Counted from the first letter of the stretch, positions 21,712-32,638 are shown. The stretch is DNA of 64,000 bases from Agrypnia vestita (GCA_016648135.1 JADDOH010000132.1:659993-723992), one strand, 5' to 3'. Notes: generated from the letters alone by a model not told the origin. A program made the numbers and translations.

Positions 21712-21776
<65 letters not shown>

Positions 21777-24700
21777 TGATAACAGGATGAAATGTGTCAT
21801 AACAAAGCTATTCTTTTTGTCCTTAAGAAGGAAGAATCACTTTCGAAACATGGTAAAATATTACAATAAAAATAGTTGTATAAATTATTATATTTATAAA
21901 AAATTGACACAGAGTGAATTTGAAAAATCATGATAGAAATAAAATTATAGTTTTTTTCAAAAGTTGAGATCAAGTGCAGCTTGCTTTATTGTACGGACTG
22001 CACGCCGCGCCGTTGGCAAACGAAGGTTGGTGAACTCACCCAGATGAGGTTGTACGCCGACATGACGTTGGGCGGGTAGGAGGGCAGCGCCTGCGAGCGC
22101 CGCCGCGGCACGGGCCACAGGCTGGCCGGCAGCTGCGGCAGCGAGGCCGAGCCCAACCGCTTGATGGACACCTCGTCCGGCTCTACCGACGGACCTGCGC
22201 ATAACACTCAACATCAACTCGGCATTAAGCATACAACTATCCAGGGGATTATTTTTTAATTCGTTTCGTGTGCTATTTTTATTTGTAACATGTACATATT
22301 CACTTGCTCTCGGAGCATATCTCCGGTTGAGAAATACTCGATCAATTGCACTCTCTTTCCACAAAATCCGAACCTTCTCTAAACAGCTAAAAATACTCGA
22401 CCTTCATATCTCGAGGATCCGCAGCACTTTTTTCATACGCCGAAGGACTTGAGGACACCCAAGAAACTTTCGGTACCTATGCGTCTATAGTGCCACATCT
22501 CAAAGGCTTCGAAATTACGGATCAATACTCGACGCCACAAAAAATACAATACCATCACACATACAAAATTCGTTTTATTATCATTATTTTCGGCTTATTT
22601 TTTTTTGAAAAATTATTAAAAAATTATTTTGAAAACTTCAAAATTGATATGCTGTCTCTTAAAGGTCCTTCATCGTGACGCGTGTAGCTGGTGAAGATAG
22701 TCATACCGCCAGGTTTTGATTGAGATTGAAAAGATTATTACTTTATGTTTAAATTATGTAATTTCTACAATGCAGCGCATCAAAAAAAACTCGGGAAAAA
22801 AAGTGATCGATGCGATGGAAACAGCGTAATAAAAACGCTCCACAGACGAGTGGCTAGAGATATTGGAAAATAAGAGTGTGAAATATTTTTAAAATATTTA
22901 GCGACTTTGTAAATTAAAGAATATTGCTGCAATTAAATTCGTATCCAGTGACTTGGTTGATAAATAAACTTTATTTATTTTCAGTGTTTCATTTACCTTC
23001 CACAGTCACAGTGGTGAAGACAAAGTTATTTTGATTAATTATAAATTCGTATCTTTAGCAAAATATGGATCTGAGAGGTATATTCAAGGAGAGGCCTCAC
23101 ATGTCTTGTAAATAGTTGTGAATAATGGTACCGTCAGATGTTGGAATGATCTTTCCACCAAATACAAAATATAGTTAGCCTTCTTAATCACACTCGTTGT
23201 GTGATCACGCTCAAGTCCTTGGTAATAGTAACACCCAGATCTTTCTGCGAAACCACTTTCTGGAAAAGTAAATTTTCAAAAAAAAAATATTAAAAAACGA
23301 GCGAGCCTTATAGTAATCGCGTAACATTTGACATCTCACAATTTAACATATCATTTGAGCAGCAACAGAAATTAACAACAAAATTTTAAAAAGCTATATA
23401 TTCATTAATTAGTAAATACAAGTAAAGAAAATGTACGTGCATTTATTTATTATTGAATTTTGCCGCACTAGGTAGGTATCGTATATCTACATACGCATTT
23501 TGTTTAGAAATTTGTTTGGTCAATTTTATGTTTTTATTTATTTTCATAGATGGCGGTAGTGTGCCGCCATATATATTGTATGAAAACTTTGAATAAATAT
23601 TTTTAAATAATCACATAAAATACATAAAATTTGAGAAAGTAAATAATTAAGGGTAGTTATTGTTTACATTAATGTAAACAAAAATTAAGTATTTATTGGA
23701 TAGTTTCGAAGATATAAGCCAAAATATATCAAAGTTACAACATCCACACGCCTGACACCAGACGCGCAACATATATACAAAATCAGAAACATCGGCTGGC
23801 AGTGTGCGCCTTCGCTGTCTTGGCACTTGCTGGACATTGATTTGTTTATAAACGATGGTCTTATTTCCTGTTGCACATTTCCGTCCTTTTTCGCGAAATC
23901 ACTGCCACAGATTGCAGGAAAGCGAGAGGAAAGATGTTACACGTCAAAAATAATCTCGTAATCAAATGACCACTTCTAGAGTAGGTAGGCCATGTGCGCC
24001 ACGATGTTGTTGTAATAATGGGTGTCCCAGAATTTACGCAAGATTTGAATTTGTCGCCATTTGTGTGGTAAAGTGTTGGCAATCTAAACAAAAACAGTTT
24101 GACAGCTGACAGTCTAGGGTTAATTAAAATGGAGCACTATTCGAGAGAACAACACGTTTTCATTGTTGAAAAATATTTCAAAAATAATGAAAGCTTGGTA
24201 GCCACAGTTCGCAAATTTCGAGCAAAATCATCCTAAGCGGTGAAGGTCATTTTCACCGTGACGGCTTCGTGAATCGTCAAAATTGCCGCATTTGGGGTTC
24301 AGAGAACCCACATGTGATTATCTAAAAACAAATGCATCCACAACATGTCACTGTTTGGTGCGGATTTTGGACTGGAGGCATCATTGGACCTTACTTCTTC
24401 GGAAATGGAGCTGGTCAAGCAGTGACTGTTACTGGTGCTTGATTCCGCGGCATGATAACCTTTCTTTTTTCCTTTTTGATAATTCTTTCTGACTAAATTA
24501 GATGATATTGATGTGGATGACATGTGGTTTCAATAAGACGGTGCCACCAAGAGCGGATCCAGGGGAGGGGGTCATGGGGGTCATGACCCCCCCCCCTGGG
24601 CTGGACCCTAAATTATAACTTCTTCCGCTCTTGGGTGCCACATGCCGTACAGACCGTGAAACAATTCAATTACCGTAGGAGACATTTCCTGGTCGTGTAC

Positions 24701-27700
24701 TCTCGTTTCGGTGATCAGAATTGGCCCCCTAGATCATGTGTTTTAACACCACTTGATTTCTTTTTATGGGGTTATTTGAAGTTAAAGGTCATTGCCAACA
24801 AGCCCACAACAAACCATGCATTAAAGGGGGAGATTCAACGCTGCATCAACGAAATTCAGCCACATTTATGCAAAATGATCATGAAAAATTTCGACAAAAG
24901 AGTGCGTATGTACCAGCAAAGCCGTAGAGGTCATTTACCCGATATGCTATTCCATACATAACCCTATCCTATCTACTTTGTGATTTAATTTTTAAAAATT
25001 ACTATGTTTTCTATTTAATTCAAATCTTGCATAAATTTGGGGTCATCCTTTACATTAATCTTTATAGAACACTCGGCATAAAATGTGGGTCTCGAATATA
25101 GAGCGGCAATTTGTTACGATGTGCTCGTGAGTAATTTGGGTTCATGAACCGGGCTCGTCTGCCCCCGGCCCGGCGGGAGACGCGGCGGTCCACAGATCAA
25201 TCAGTCCGTGAACCTAACATAGACCTTACCAACGTCAGCTCCGCTAAATATGCAAATGGGCAGGACCGACACTGGACGCGGCCGGCTGCAGAAACTGGCG
25301 GTGAAAGACGATCAAAGGCATCATTATCCTCCTCAATGGACTACAACGTGCGTCAGTGCCACTGCGACGACCATGCTTTGATCTCTGCAGGAACGATCTG
25401 CGTATTTATAGTAAGATCTGTGCTTTTAAGTTAGATCTTCTTCTTTTTTTACCGCCTTTTAACTCGCAGCGTCTGATGAAAAAACTTTGGATCGATTTTT
25501 AATACTTTTCCAGGGATCCAATCGAGCTGAAGCTTTGCAAGTAGACTCGTGGCGACGATAAAAATGATCTATCAAATTTTCGTTAAAAAAAATTAATAAT
25601 TATAGTATAATTTTGGATTTTTAGAAATTTTAATGGTTTTTTTCAAATAGGAATCATTACAGAAAAGTTTGATTACTACCAACGGCGACCTGATGACGTC
25701 ACGGAATATTTAAAATTTGAATTATAGATATGTACTTCACTACGAATTTCGTAAATTTATGACAATTGGTTCACAGACGACAGCACAATTCGTTTTTTTA
25801 CGGTAGCAAAGTCGCCGGTTCTTCTTGTTTGAAATAGAAAAGGTGGAGGGGGTAAAATTGTGCCCCCACCACCGCTCTGCCTGAGTAGGGACATTGTAAA
25901 TACCCGCTCAAGTTAGGCCACAAGGTATTCTCTTAATAAATAAATGTGGAGGTGGAAAGCAGCGAAGGAGCAAGGGGTCCACTAGTGACCCGACTCTGAC
26001 ATGAGATCAAGTAAAGTCAAGCAGCGAATCTCATTCCTGCTTCTACCTCCAGACCATCAACACCTCTTTTATTTGACGACACAGTAGAAGTCATCAGCGA
26101 TACACCCCTGAACAAAACAGTCTCTGTTCCTGTACGCAACAGGTGGTCCTCCCGGTATGTATTTATTTTTAGTAAATAGTAAAATCGACTTTCCTAAATT
26201 GTTCGCAGCGATGTGTTTTAATAATCCTGTTCGTCATTTACGCAACGCACGCATAAACTGAAACGTCGAGAATTGAATCTCAACACATCCAAATGCTAGA
26301 CATTCATCATATATACAGGGTGTCCCGTATCTCGACGTCAATCCGAAATCGGGTGATAATAGTTATCAGAAAAATATTTTTAAAAAAAAATTAAAAAAAC
26401 AGTCAGTCAAAACTGGGCAAAGCATTGATTTTGAATACTTGGTTTGGTCAAAAAGTAACATTTTCTTCCAAGCTGGAGCAGTTGCCTTTGAATTTTGGAC
26501 AAAAGTTTACAGAAGCATTATTCAGGATTACATAATAATAAAAAAATGGAGAAAAATAAATATTTGTAGCAACAGAAGTGAAAAGACCGTCACAGGGTGT
26601 AGATTTTTTTTAAATGCTTATAATTTTTAAAACACATGACTTAGATTTTTCTTAATATTTTTCTGATAACTATTATGACTTGGCCTATCACCCAATTTCG
26701 GCTTGACGTCGAGATACAGGACACCCTGTATATCATGTCTAGCATGAAGTTACTCACATAACTTTGTTTGGATGTGTTGAGATTCAATTCTCGACGTTTC
26801 AATTCTGGAGTCATATCAGAGCGTCATCAGGAGGGTGTCCTATAGCCGCGAGGGCCAAGAACGTATTCATTATTTCTTGCGCGGTCGCAGATTGTATCCA
26901 TCGTTCATTGTGAGTGTACTGCAATATAAACTGACAATGGCTTCGGGCTTCCCTGCATTGTAATTTAAAGGTGTCGTCATAGTAGTGAGAACAGGAGAAC
27001 AGAGAACGTTATATACAAGAAAATTTGTAACTGCAGTCCCTATTAAAGCTCGGATATTTGTATATTTCAATGAACTCTCATACCAATCTAGGTATGTGGT
27101 GCGGTTCTAAAGACAGAATTTTTGTTCTATCAAATCAGATGCAATGCCTAAGATTTCCGAAGGATGCGTGTTCGCAAATTGCCGATTTATAGGATTTTTA
27201 TTTTTTATTGCTCCAATGTGTTTTTTTAGATATCTTGCGTTTGGATGGCCTTTTTAGAAAGCTTCATATTCGCATGGAACTCTGTATATCTCTGGATACG
27301 CAAAGGAGATACCCTGGATACCCTCCTTCACACTGCCTAACATGCGGGAGATCGAACTATGGAGACTGAAGATTGTTTTTACGTTTGTTTTCAGCAACGC
27401 TCGGCTGATTTTATCAACCCGTCATAATCCGTTAAAGTTGCCATAAATCCACGATATCCACTACTCTAGTTCTGCGCCTGTGGATATCATGGATCGTGTA
27501 GCGAGGCAAAATGGCAATGAGCAGGGCATGTTGCAAGGCAGGATGCTACAGGATGGACTCCAAGAGTTCTGAAGTGGAAACCCTGGGAGAATAAAAGAGC
27601 TGTTGGAAGACCTCAAAAGAGATGGGTCGATAATATAGCCGCTGTGGAAGGGAAGAAATGGCTACAACTGGCAAGCAACAAGGAAGGATGGAAGAAGAAG

Positions 27701-30187
27701 AAGTTTTAAAAAATAACTAAAATATAATAATTGACTTCAAAGTCAGTCAATCAAACTGCGGTCACTCAAAGTCAATTAATTGACTTTGATTGACCGCACT
27801 TTCTTTCACGTGAAATTATTGTTTATATTATATTCACACACGTCTCTGACATCTGTCAATGAATGTTTTTCAGATGCCATGCTACATGAATATATTATAA
27901 TACGAAATTATGTAATATATAAAATTAATATAATTATATATTAATTTAAAATATATAATTATATTAATTTTATATATTATTATAAAATTAAAAAATGGTT
28001 ACCGTAGATCGTTGGTAATAAGAAGAAGTAAGAAAATTAACGTGCAGACAACAAAAAATTACTTGTATCTATTTACTTTTAAAGGATGGTCACCCTAGTC
28101 TATAACAAGCTGTCTGAGTGTAGATTTCCTGAATACATTTCCTAGTACAGAAGTGACTTACGTACCTACTCTATTGCACTGCGCTCTCTAAAACTGAAAT
28201 TTGTCTAAAATCGATAATTGATTTAATTATTCTTAAGGAAGCTCTGTCCAAACAGACCTGTGCGGCTTGGATGCATTCTTTGATTAATGTTTTTTTAACT
28301 GATTATAAAATGGGACCACTGCTCAGTGAAATCTTCACCTTGATTCAACATTGCGACGAGATGTCTGACACGTAGTAAACAAATTTTATTATTAAATCGC
28401 CGCTGCAATTGAAATGACACATTTGCACGTGCGATAAATGGAGTATCGTTTAAAAAATTGTTTATAAATAAATATCTACAAAACAAGTTAATTAAAAAAA
28501 AATGAAGACATGTTTTTATGCGCTTTCTTTGCACCTATGCAGTATCCAAATTTAAGTATCAAATTTTACGGCCAAGCGCTCATAATAATGGAAAATTATA
28601 AATTTTAATCGGAAGTGTGTATAGTCATCCATTTTACGTAAATGTTGAAAGTTTCAGAGCTCTAGCTGGTCGGGAAGATGATGAAAAATTAATTACAAGA
28701 TTCTACCACAAACAACAGACAAAAAGAGAGTAAAATAAAAGTGTGTTAAAATACAGATGTTAGTAAAAGTTGTTTTACGGTACAAACGATACTTATTTCA
28801 TTTTCAGTGTGAATGCTAGCAAAACAATCCAATTAAACAATAAATGCCATTTCCGTATAAGTTAAAACAATATCTAAATGTGCAGAGATATGATTAACTG
28901 ATTAATTATGATTAACTATGATTAACTATGCACATATGATTAACTGATAAATTTAATGCAGACAAGGCAGAGCATTAAAGAAACTAATCCACAAAATACC
29001 CTTTACTATCCGTTATTTATTCAAAGAACACTCTGTCAATACTTTTAATATAAGTCTTAAAAAAATTTGAGAAATCTACATTTTAATATATATTATGTTA
29101 TTTGATTATATTATTTATATTATAGTTCACCTTTCATATAAAACAGAATGAATTATTGACAATAAACACAATTAAAATTAACCTCTTTTATCATTTTATG
29201 ATATGGTTCATTTTAAAATGTATCATAAAAAATATTACTTGTGTGGTTATTTATTAAAGACCAGGTCAAGCTTTCAAAAATTTATTTGTATATTTAAATC
29301 TTAAAAAATGACAATGTAACCGGTAGGGATGAAAATACGCATGTAAAAATAAATTGTAAAAACATATTGCACATCTCAGACATATGTAGGTAAAATACGA
29401 CTTCGTATAATGATCATTGTATTTTGTTTTGATCTCCTCGTACAATTTCTAAATTTTCTTTCGAGTTCAGTTGGTATTCTTTTACTTTGTGAGTTATACT
29501 ACACATTTATTATATATTTATATTTTATGAATTACGTATAATTTTATGAAAATGTTACGCACATTTTATAACGTCTCCGAAAAATATATTTTAAGTTAAA
29601 CATGTGTTTATCTCAGAATAAAATGTTAAATAAAAAATAATACGTGTAAAATATACTATATTTGAGAGGTATACAATCAAAGGCAGCAATTTCCAAAAAA
29701 AAAAAAAGCAGTCATCGGGAATTACTTATATAGAAAGTACTTAATTCGAGATTTTATAGGAAACAGTAGGACATAGGAATTTAAATTTATAGGAAACATG
29801 ATTTTGGAAGGGATAGATAGGTACATGAAATCTAGAATTCGGTTCATTCTAAACAAAACATTTTTTTAAATATTGCTGTATTTACTTTTATTACCTATTA
29901 TATTAAATTATTTTTTTTTAACCACTCAGTTAAAATATTATTTTAACCACTCAATATTAAAACCATCCAGTTCAAAATAATACAATTTCCTTCATCATCA
30001 AGATTACAAAAATCCTTAACATAAAATTATTATCTTGTGTTTACACATAACATTACAAAAATGAAAAATAGTATGAAATTAAATATCTTATTTAGTTACC
30101 TCCATCTTCTGTATGAATACTGTAAAACGGATACGTAGAAACTAAGCAAACGTTCACCACTACTAGATATATAACTGCAGCACGCAT
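19361..30187 (-). CDS. Predicted secreted small precursor (neuropeptide-like), three exons
   Basis: I do not recognise this protein. Three minus-strand exons join in phase: 30187-30100 (phase 1 end), 22194-22040 and 19408-19361 with a TAG stop, 96 residues in all. Exon 1 is a signal peptide (MRAAVIYLVVVNVCLVSTYP). Exon 2 has KR and RRR, which are plausible prohormone-convertase sites, bounding LGSASLPQLPASLWPVP and SQALPSYPPNVMSAYNLIW. Exon 3 adds LPGGAVKILPRSLNR. There is no cysteine after the leader. Exon 2 is strongly GC-rich against an AT-rich background, which argues for coding constraint. Two in-frame ATGs upstream (30217 and about 30256) could lengthen the leader. It lies just upstream of the nAChR on the same strand. 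Exon 1 could also splice in phase to nAChR exon 2, but that gene has its own leader at 16.7 kb. Role as a peptide hormone is inference only. Confidence 0.55.
19580..19835. repeat. Interspersed repeat (TGGCTTAAGTGAT family), copy 2
   Basis: Begins with AGTCTCACAGAGACGAAGCT, then CTGGCTTAAGTGATCACTCT and TAGAGACATC. Same order as 7895-8190, so the ORF 19631-19837 is repeat sequence. Confidence 0.65.
19836..20804. other. Intron of the precursor gene, nothing recognised
   Basis: AT-rich, no feature seen. Confidence 0.4.
20805..20940. mobile_element. Fold-back MITE
   Basis: TATAGGTCTTTTCCAATGGG through GTGCATAATACGC is mirrored by GCGTGTATTACGCACTATAC through AAAAGACCTATA. Arms are about 55 bp with a small loop (GCATTGTTTCGTT). 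Confidence 0.8.
20941..21535. other. Nothing recognised
   Basis: AT-rich. ORF 20843-21115 starts inside the fold-back element. Confidence 0.4.
21538..21774 (+). mobile_element. tRNA-derived SINE with 59-A tail, copy 1
   Basis: The 5' part resembles a tRNA: an A-box region TGGTCTTGTGGTTAGGACA and an exact B box GGTTCGATCC at 21596-21605. A tRNA-unrelated body (TGACACGTATTCCGTGTTCA) follows, with an uninterrupted run of about 59 A at 21716-21774. The long pure tail indicates a recent insertion. The minus ORF over it is spurious. A second copy lies at 39550-39732. Confidence 0.85.
21775..22039. other. Intron sequence, nothing recognised
   Basis: AT-rich up to precursor exon 2. Confidence 0.4.
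22040..22194 (-). CDS. Precursor exon 2 with KR and RRR cleavage sites
   Basis: Enters in phase 1 after GCGCAG and leaves in phase 0 at GTGAGT. The frame is GPSVEPDEVSIKR, LGSASLPQLPASLWPVP, RRR, SQALPSYPPNVMSAYNLIW. Another frame of the same DNA is open for 135 codons, but it is alanine/glycine-rich and crosses both splice sites. Confidence 0.6.
22195..22790. other. Intron sequence, nothing recognised
   Basis: AT-rich, no feature seen. Confidence 0.4.
22795..23015 (+). mobile_element. LTR-like remnant, copy 3
   Basis: The ending TTTTCAGTGTTTCATTTACC then TTCCACAGTCACAGTGGTGA is related to 6970-7000 and 8680-8715. Only the 3' part of the LTR is recognisable. Confidence 0.4.
23016..24015. 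other. Intron sequence, nothing recognised
   Basis: AT-rich, no feature seen. The minus ORFs 23685-23876 and 23861-24091 have no recognisable domain. Confidence 0.4.
24019..25053 (+). mobile_element. Tc1/mariner-type DNA transposon, degenerate
   Basis: Terminal inverted repeats GAATTTACGCAAGATTTGAA and the mirror of TTCAAATCTTGCATAAATTT. Inside are transposase relics in several frames: MEHYSREQHVFIVEKYF (N-terminal helix-turn-helix), then VTVWCGFWTGGIIGPYFF followed by an in-frame stop. Further on are NWPPRSCVLTPLDFFLWGYL and the C-terminal KRVRMYQQSRRGHLPDMLFH. The region between is partly deleted. Not functional. Confidence 0.8.
24548..24636. mobile_element. Small palindromic insertion within the mariner relic
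   Basis: CAAGAGCGGATCCAGGGGA is mirrored by TTCCGCTCTTG. The centre is GGGGTCATGGGGGTCATGA then a C run. GTGCCACC and GGGTGCCAC flank it, so it interrupts the transposase reading. About 85 bp, possibly hAT-type. Confidence 0.55.
25054..25440. other. GC-richer unassigned segment
   Basis: Plus ORF 25144-25434 is arginine/serine-rich (RLPPARRETRRSTDQSV) with no domain I recognise. Probably transposon-derived. Confidence 0.3.
25445..25690. repeat. Solo copy of the 10.6/12.5 kb inverted-repeat family
   Basis: TTTTAACTCGCAGCGTCTG, AACTTTGGATCGATTTTTAA and AGTAGACTCGTGGCGACGAT match the arms at 10566-11100 in order and orientation. Confidence 0.7.
25691..26245. other. Unassigned segment, possibly LTR-derived
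   Basis: Contains GGTGGAGGGGGTAAAATTGT, AATAAATAAATGTGGAGGTG and CAACAGGTGGTCCTCCCGG, an LTR/primer-site-like texture. Not enough to name a family. Confidence 0.3.
26250..26860. mobile_element. Penelope-type fold-back with a nested MITE
   Basis: Outer arms GAAACGTCGAGAATTGAATC (26260) and its mirror ending GACGTTTC (26800) are exact. On the minus strand 26830-26789 reads CTGATGA, a stem II region, then GAAACGTCGAG, a hammerhead-like core. A second palindromic element is inserted at 26313-26732. Confidence 0.65.
26313..26732. mobile_element. MITE with TACAGGGTGTCCC termini
   Basis: TATACAGGGTGTCCCGTATC and its mirror, continuing through TCGACGTCAATCCGAAATCG. Arms of about 75 bp around an AT-rich core of about 260 bp. 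ORF 26439-26630 inside is not a gene. Confidence 0.8.
26861..27475. other. Intron sequence, nothing recognised
   Basis: No recognisable feature. The minus ORF 26870-27070 has no domain I know. Confidence 0.35.
27478..27715 (+). mobile_element. LINE 3' end (reverse-transcriptase C-terminus), frameshifted
   Basis: Frames include LKWKPWENKRAVGRPQKRWV then DNIAAVEGKKWLQLA and KEGWKKKK. This is the GRPxxRWxD...W tail of RTE-like LINEs, ending in GGAAGAAGAAGAAG. 5' truncated. Confidence 0.65.
27725..27985. repeat. Cluster of AT-rich palindromes
   Basis: GTGCGGTCAATCAAAGTCAA type arms at about 27733-27808, followed by a long AT palindrome at about 27915-27990 (AATTAATATAATTATATATT and its mirror). 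Confidence 0.6.
27986..28290. other. Nothing recognised
   Basis: AT-rich. Confidence 0.35.
28295..28490 (-). pseudogene. Possible Tc1-like transposase N-terminal fragment
   Basis: The minus frame reads FIARANVSFQLQRRFNNKIC then LLRVRHLVAM, resembling a Tc1-type paired helix-turn-helix (A..QLQRRF...TVR..L). No other part of an element is seen. Weak. Confidence 0.3.
28491..29645. other. Intron sequence, mostly featureless
   Basis: Very AT-rich. A small ATGATTAACT tandem repeat lies at about 28888-28945. Nothing else seen. Confidence 0.4.
29655..29890. mobile_element. MITE (GGCAGCAAT family), copy 1
   Basis: GTATACAATCAAAGGCAGCA, GCAGTCATCG and AACATGATTTTGGAAGGGAT match 47397-47540 in order. 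The right end (AATATTGCTGTATTTA) is more worn. Confidence 0.6.
29891..30099. other. Nothing recognised
   Basis: Intron flank of precursor exon 1. Confidence 0.35.
30100..30187 (-). CDS. Precursor exon 1: signal peptide
   Basis: 29 codons plus one base, then GTAACT. Hydrophobic core AVIYLVVVNVCLV, followed by STYPFYSIHTEDG. In-frame upstream ATGs at 30217 and about 30256 are alternatives. An in-frame TAA lies further upstream. Confidence 0.55.
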
Positions 30188-30590
30188 TATTACAAAAACT
30201 GTCAAATGAAAATTCATAAAACTGCGATAAGTGTACTTTAAAATATCCAAGCACATATTCCGGCTACAGCGCGTGAGTTTAAAAGTGTTTAAAGTTTAAC
30301 AACACAGCGCAAACTTTTTCGCGTGTTGTCAGTGTGAAAGTTGCCTACGCGGAGAGCGAACCAGCTATGCAGCCCGGGTTACTTGGCTGCTGTATATGTA
30401 CCACTTCTCCTGGTACGTACTTGATCAATATCTGTACCTACTCACAGTTATCTCATAATAAAAGACCTTGTTCCTCCAATTGCTTCTACCGGAACAGTTC
30501 ATCTTCAGCATTGCTTCGTGTCTAACTACATATCTGATCAATTGGTAATTTGCTTTTGCGTCTAAGGAAACCGTTACTCTATCACAACAA
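30188..30590 (-). promoter_or_regulatory. Presumed 5' region of the precursor gene
   Basis: GC-richer block at about 30250-30410 upstream of the ATG (CACGCGCTGTAGCC, GTAACCCGGGCTGC on the minus strand). No TATA box or start site could be fixed. A 172-bp tandem array begins just beyond. Confidence 0.25.
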
Positions 30591-30594
30591 CGTA

Positions 30595-31456
30595 ATGATA
30601 ACCGTTTGATTCATTGTTTCTTCCTATTCTGCACATTATTCTATCCTATTCAGCAACCAATAGAAAATATCTATTTTATGATTGCGATTCAGACGCATTG
30701 AGTAATGCGTAGTAATTGTTTTTCCATTAACAGATTCAAAAGTTAATCGAATTGTATGTTTTCTTTTCATTGTTTCATTGACTCATTGTTTCTTCTTATT
30801 TTGCACATAATTCTATCCTATTCAGCATCCAATAGAAAATATCTATTTTATGATTGCGATTCAGACGCATCGAGTAATGCGTAGTAATTGTTCTTCCATT
30901 AACAGATTCAAAAGTTAATCAAATTGTATGTTTTCTTTTCATTGTTTCATTGACTCATTGTTTTTTCTTATTTTGCACATTATTCTATCCTACTCAGCAT
31001 CCAATAGAAAGTATCTATTTTATGATTGCGATTCAGACGCATCGAGTAATGCGTAGTAATTGTTTTTCCATTAACAGATTCAAAAGTTAATCAAATTGTA
31101 TGTTTTCTTTTCATCGTTTCATTGACTCATTGTTTCTTTCTATTTTGCACATTATTCATCCTATTCAGCATCCAATAGAAAATATCTATTTTATGATTGC
31201 GATTCAGACGCATCGAGTAATGCGATGTAATTGTTTTTCCATTAACAGATTCAAAAGTTAATCAAATTGTATGTTTTCTTTTCATTGTTTCATTGACTCA
31301 TTGTTTCTTCCTATTTTGCGCATTATTCTATCCTATTCAGCATCCAATAGAAAATATATTTATTATGATTGCGCTTCAGAAGCATCGAGTAATAAGTGTA
31401 GTAATTGTTTTTTCCGTTGCCAGCTTCAAAAATTAATCAAATCGTACATTTTTTTA
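30595..31456 (+). repeat. Tandem array of a 172-bp unit, five copies
   Basis: ATTGCGATTCAGACGCAT recurs at 30681, 30853, 31025 and 31196, with ATTGCGCTTCAGAAGCAT at 31368. Spacing is 171-172 bp. Each unit also carries TTTTGCACATTATTCTATCC and CATTAACAGATTCAAAAGTT. Inner copies are nearly identical and the last is most diverged. ORF 31271-31468 is part of the array. Confidence 0.9.
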
Positions 31457-31853
31457 AAAACGAGGTAGGTATACAGGTATTTTAAAATACATTTAGAAAT
31501 TATATGTGTAGAAATATGATATTTACTTTATTTAACATCAAACATTCGAGTCACTTTAAAGAGAGATACATCGAAATTTTTAAATTTTATTTTTGACGTT
31601 TAATTTTTAGGTTAAAAGATACGTTTGGTTGGAAATGTGTCAAACTTTTGAAAGCATCCGGGAAAGCTTCCACGGCGACGGATCATCTTTATAATGATTG
31701 CTTCAAAAACGCAGTATGCAGTAGTGCGTAGTTTTGACATTACCAGTTTCAAAAAATAGCCAAATAAGTAGTATCAAAAGCAGCAGTCAATGGGTGATAG
31801 TTAATCGCAGACACTAATGGGCACTATCGGTCGCGCAGCAGCCATTACAGTAG
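31457..31853. other. Nothing recognised
   Basis: AT-rich flank. Confidence 0.35.
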
Positions 31854-32006
31854 TATAGTCCGTCTAACTTATCTGAAGAATGGCCAAATTTGGAACTAAC
31901 GACGCCATATTGGATTATCTACAGCTGACAGACCTTTGACAGACTTTGTTTACAGAGGGGTTCACGACTGTTTCGTTAGTTTTTTAAGAAAATTTTAGAT
32001 TGCACC

Positions 32007-32347
32007 ATGCCAAAAACCATTAAAAGCGGTGTTCGGGAAATAATCTTGAAAATGCACACGTTTTTTGAAGAGGAACAACGTCTAAAAGCCCCAATTATAC
32101 CGTCTGATTTTGTTCATAGACTTATTGCCGCCACTTCAGGTTAGTGCTGCCATGCAGTTATAATGATTTTCCCATACTTAGTTTTTTATTTTACTATTAT
32201 ACAATTTCTTCAGGTATTTCTGAATCGGCAATTTACAAAATAGTTAAAGAAGGTAAAGTGGCCGTGGAAATGGGCATTAAAATATCTACACCCGGAAAAA
32301 AAAGAACAAGGATAAGTGGAAAAATTGAATTAGAAGCCGTAAGATGA
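32007..32347 (+). CDS. Helix-turn-helix ORF of a Tc1-like element, two exons, truncated
   Basis: Exon 1 32007-32139 (MPKTIKSGVREIILKMHTFF... ending at TSG) and exon 2 32214-32347 (ISESAIYKIVKEGKVAVEMG, then KISTPGKKRTRISGKIELEA) join in phase across a 74-bp GT/AG intron to a TGA, 88 residues. The pattern of an alpha-helical DNA-binding segment followed by SPGKKRKR-type basic residues is the N-terminus of a transposase family common in insects. The DDE domain that normally follows is missing, so this is either a decayed copy or a DNA-binding-only product. No transcription evidence. Confidence 0.5.
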
Positions 32348-32491
32348 GAAATGTTTTAGAACATATTTTATTCGATAATTTTTTACATAGAATTTTTATT
32401 ATTTATACTTTTTATTACATAATTCATTAACGAGTTCATTTGTATAAACATCTTTTTTCAAAAATAAACTTTTTTATTTATGCACATTAAA

Positions 32492-32638
32492 GACTGGTTG
32501 CATCAACTTACTTTATAGCAATAGTTCATTTAAAGCATAGATTTTTACGAGAGCGAGTTGTTTGATCGGTGGAAAATGAAAAATATCTATGCTTTGAACG
32601 AAAGATTACTATAAACCAAGTTGATACAACGGCCCTAA
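32492..32638. mobile_element. MITE (AAAGCATAGATTTTTACG family), copy 1
   Basis: GGTTGCATCAACTTACTTTA... TTTAAAGCATAGATTTTTAC pairs with the mirror half ending TTGATACAAC. A second copy lies at 54985-55136. Confidence 0.8.

Noticed and set aside
21957..22364. Minus-strand 135-codon ORF rich in Ala
   Set aside because: Wrong frame of the GC-rich precursor exon 2; it runs through both splice sites and into introns.
30595..31456. CRISPR-like array
   Set aside because: The repeat covers the full 172-bp unit with no unique spacers; eukaryotic tandem DNA.
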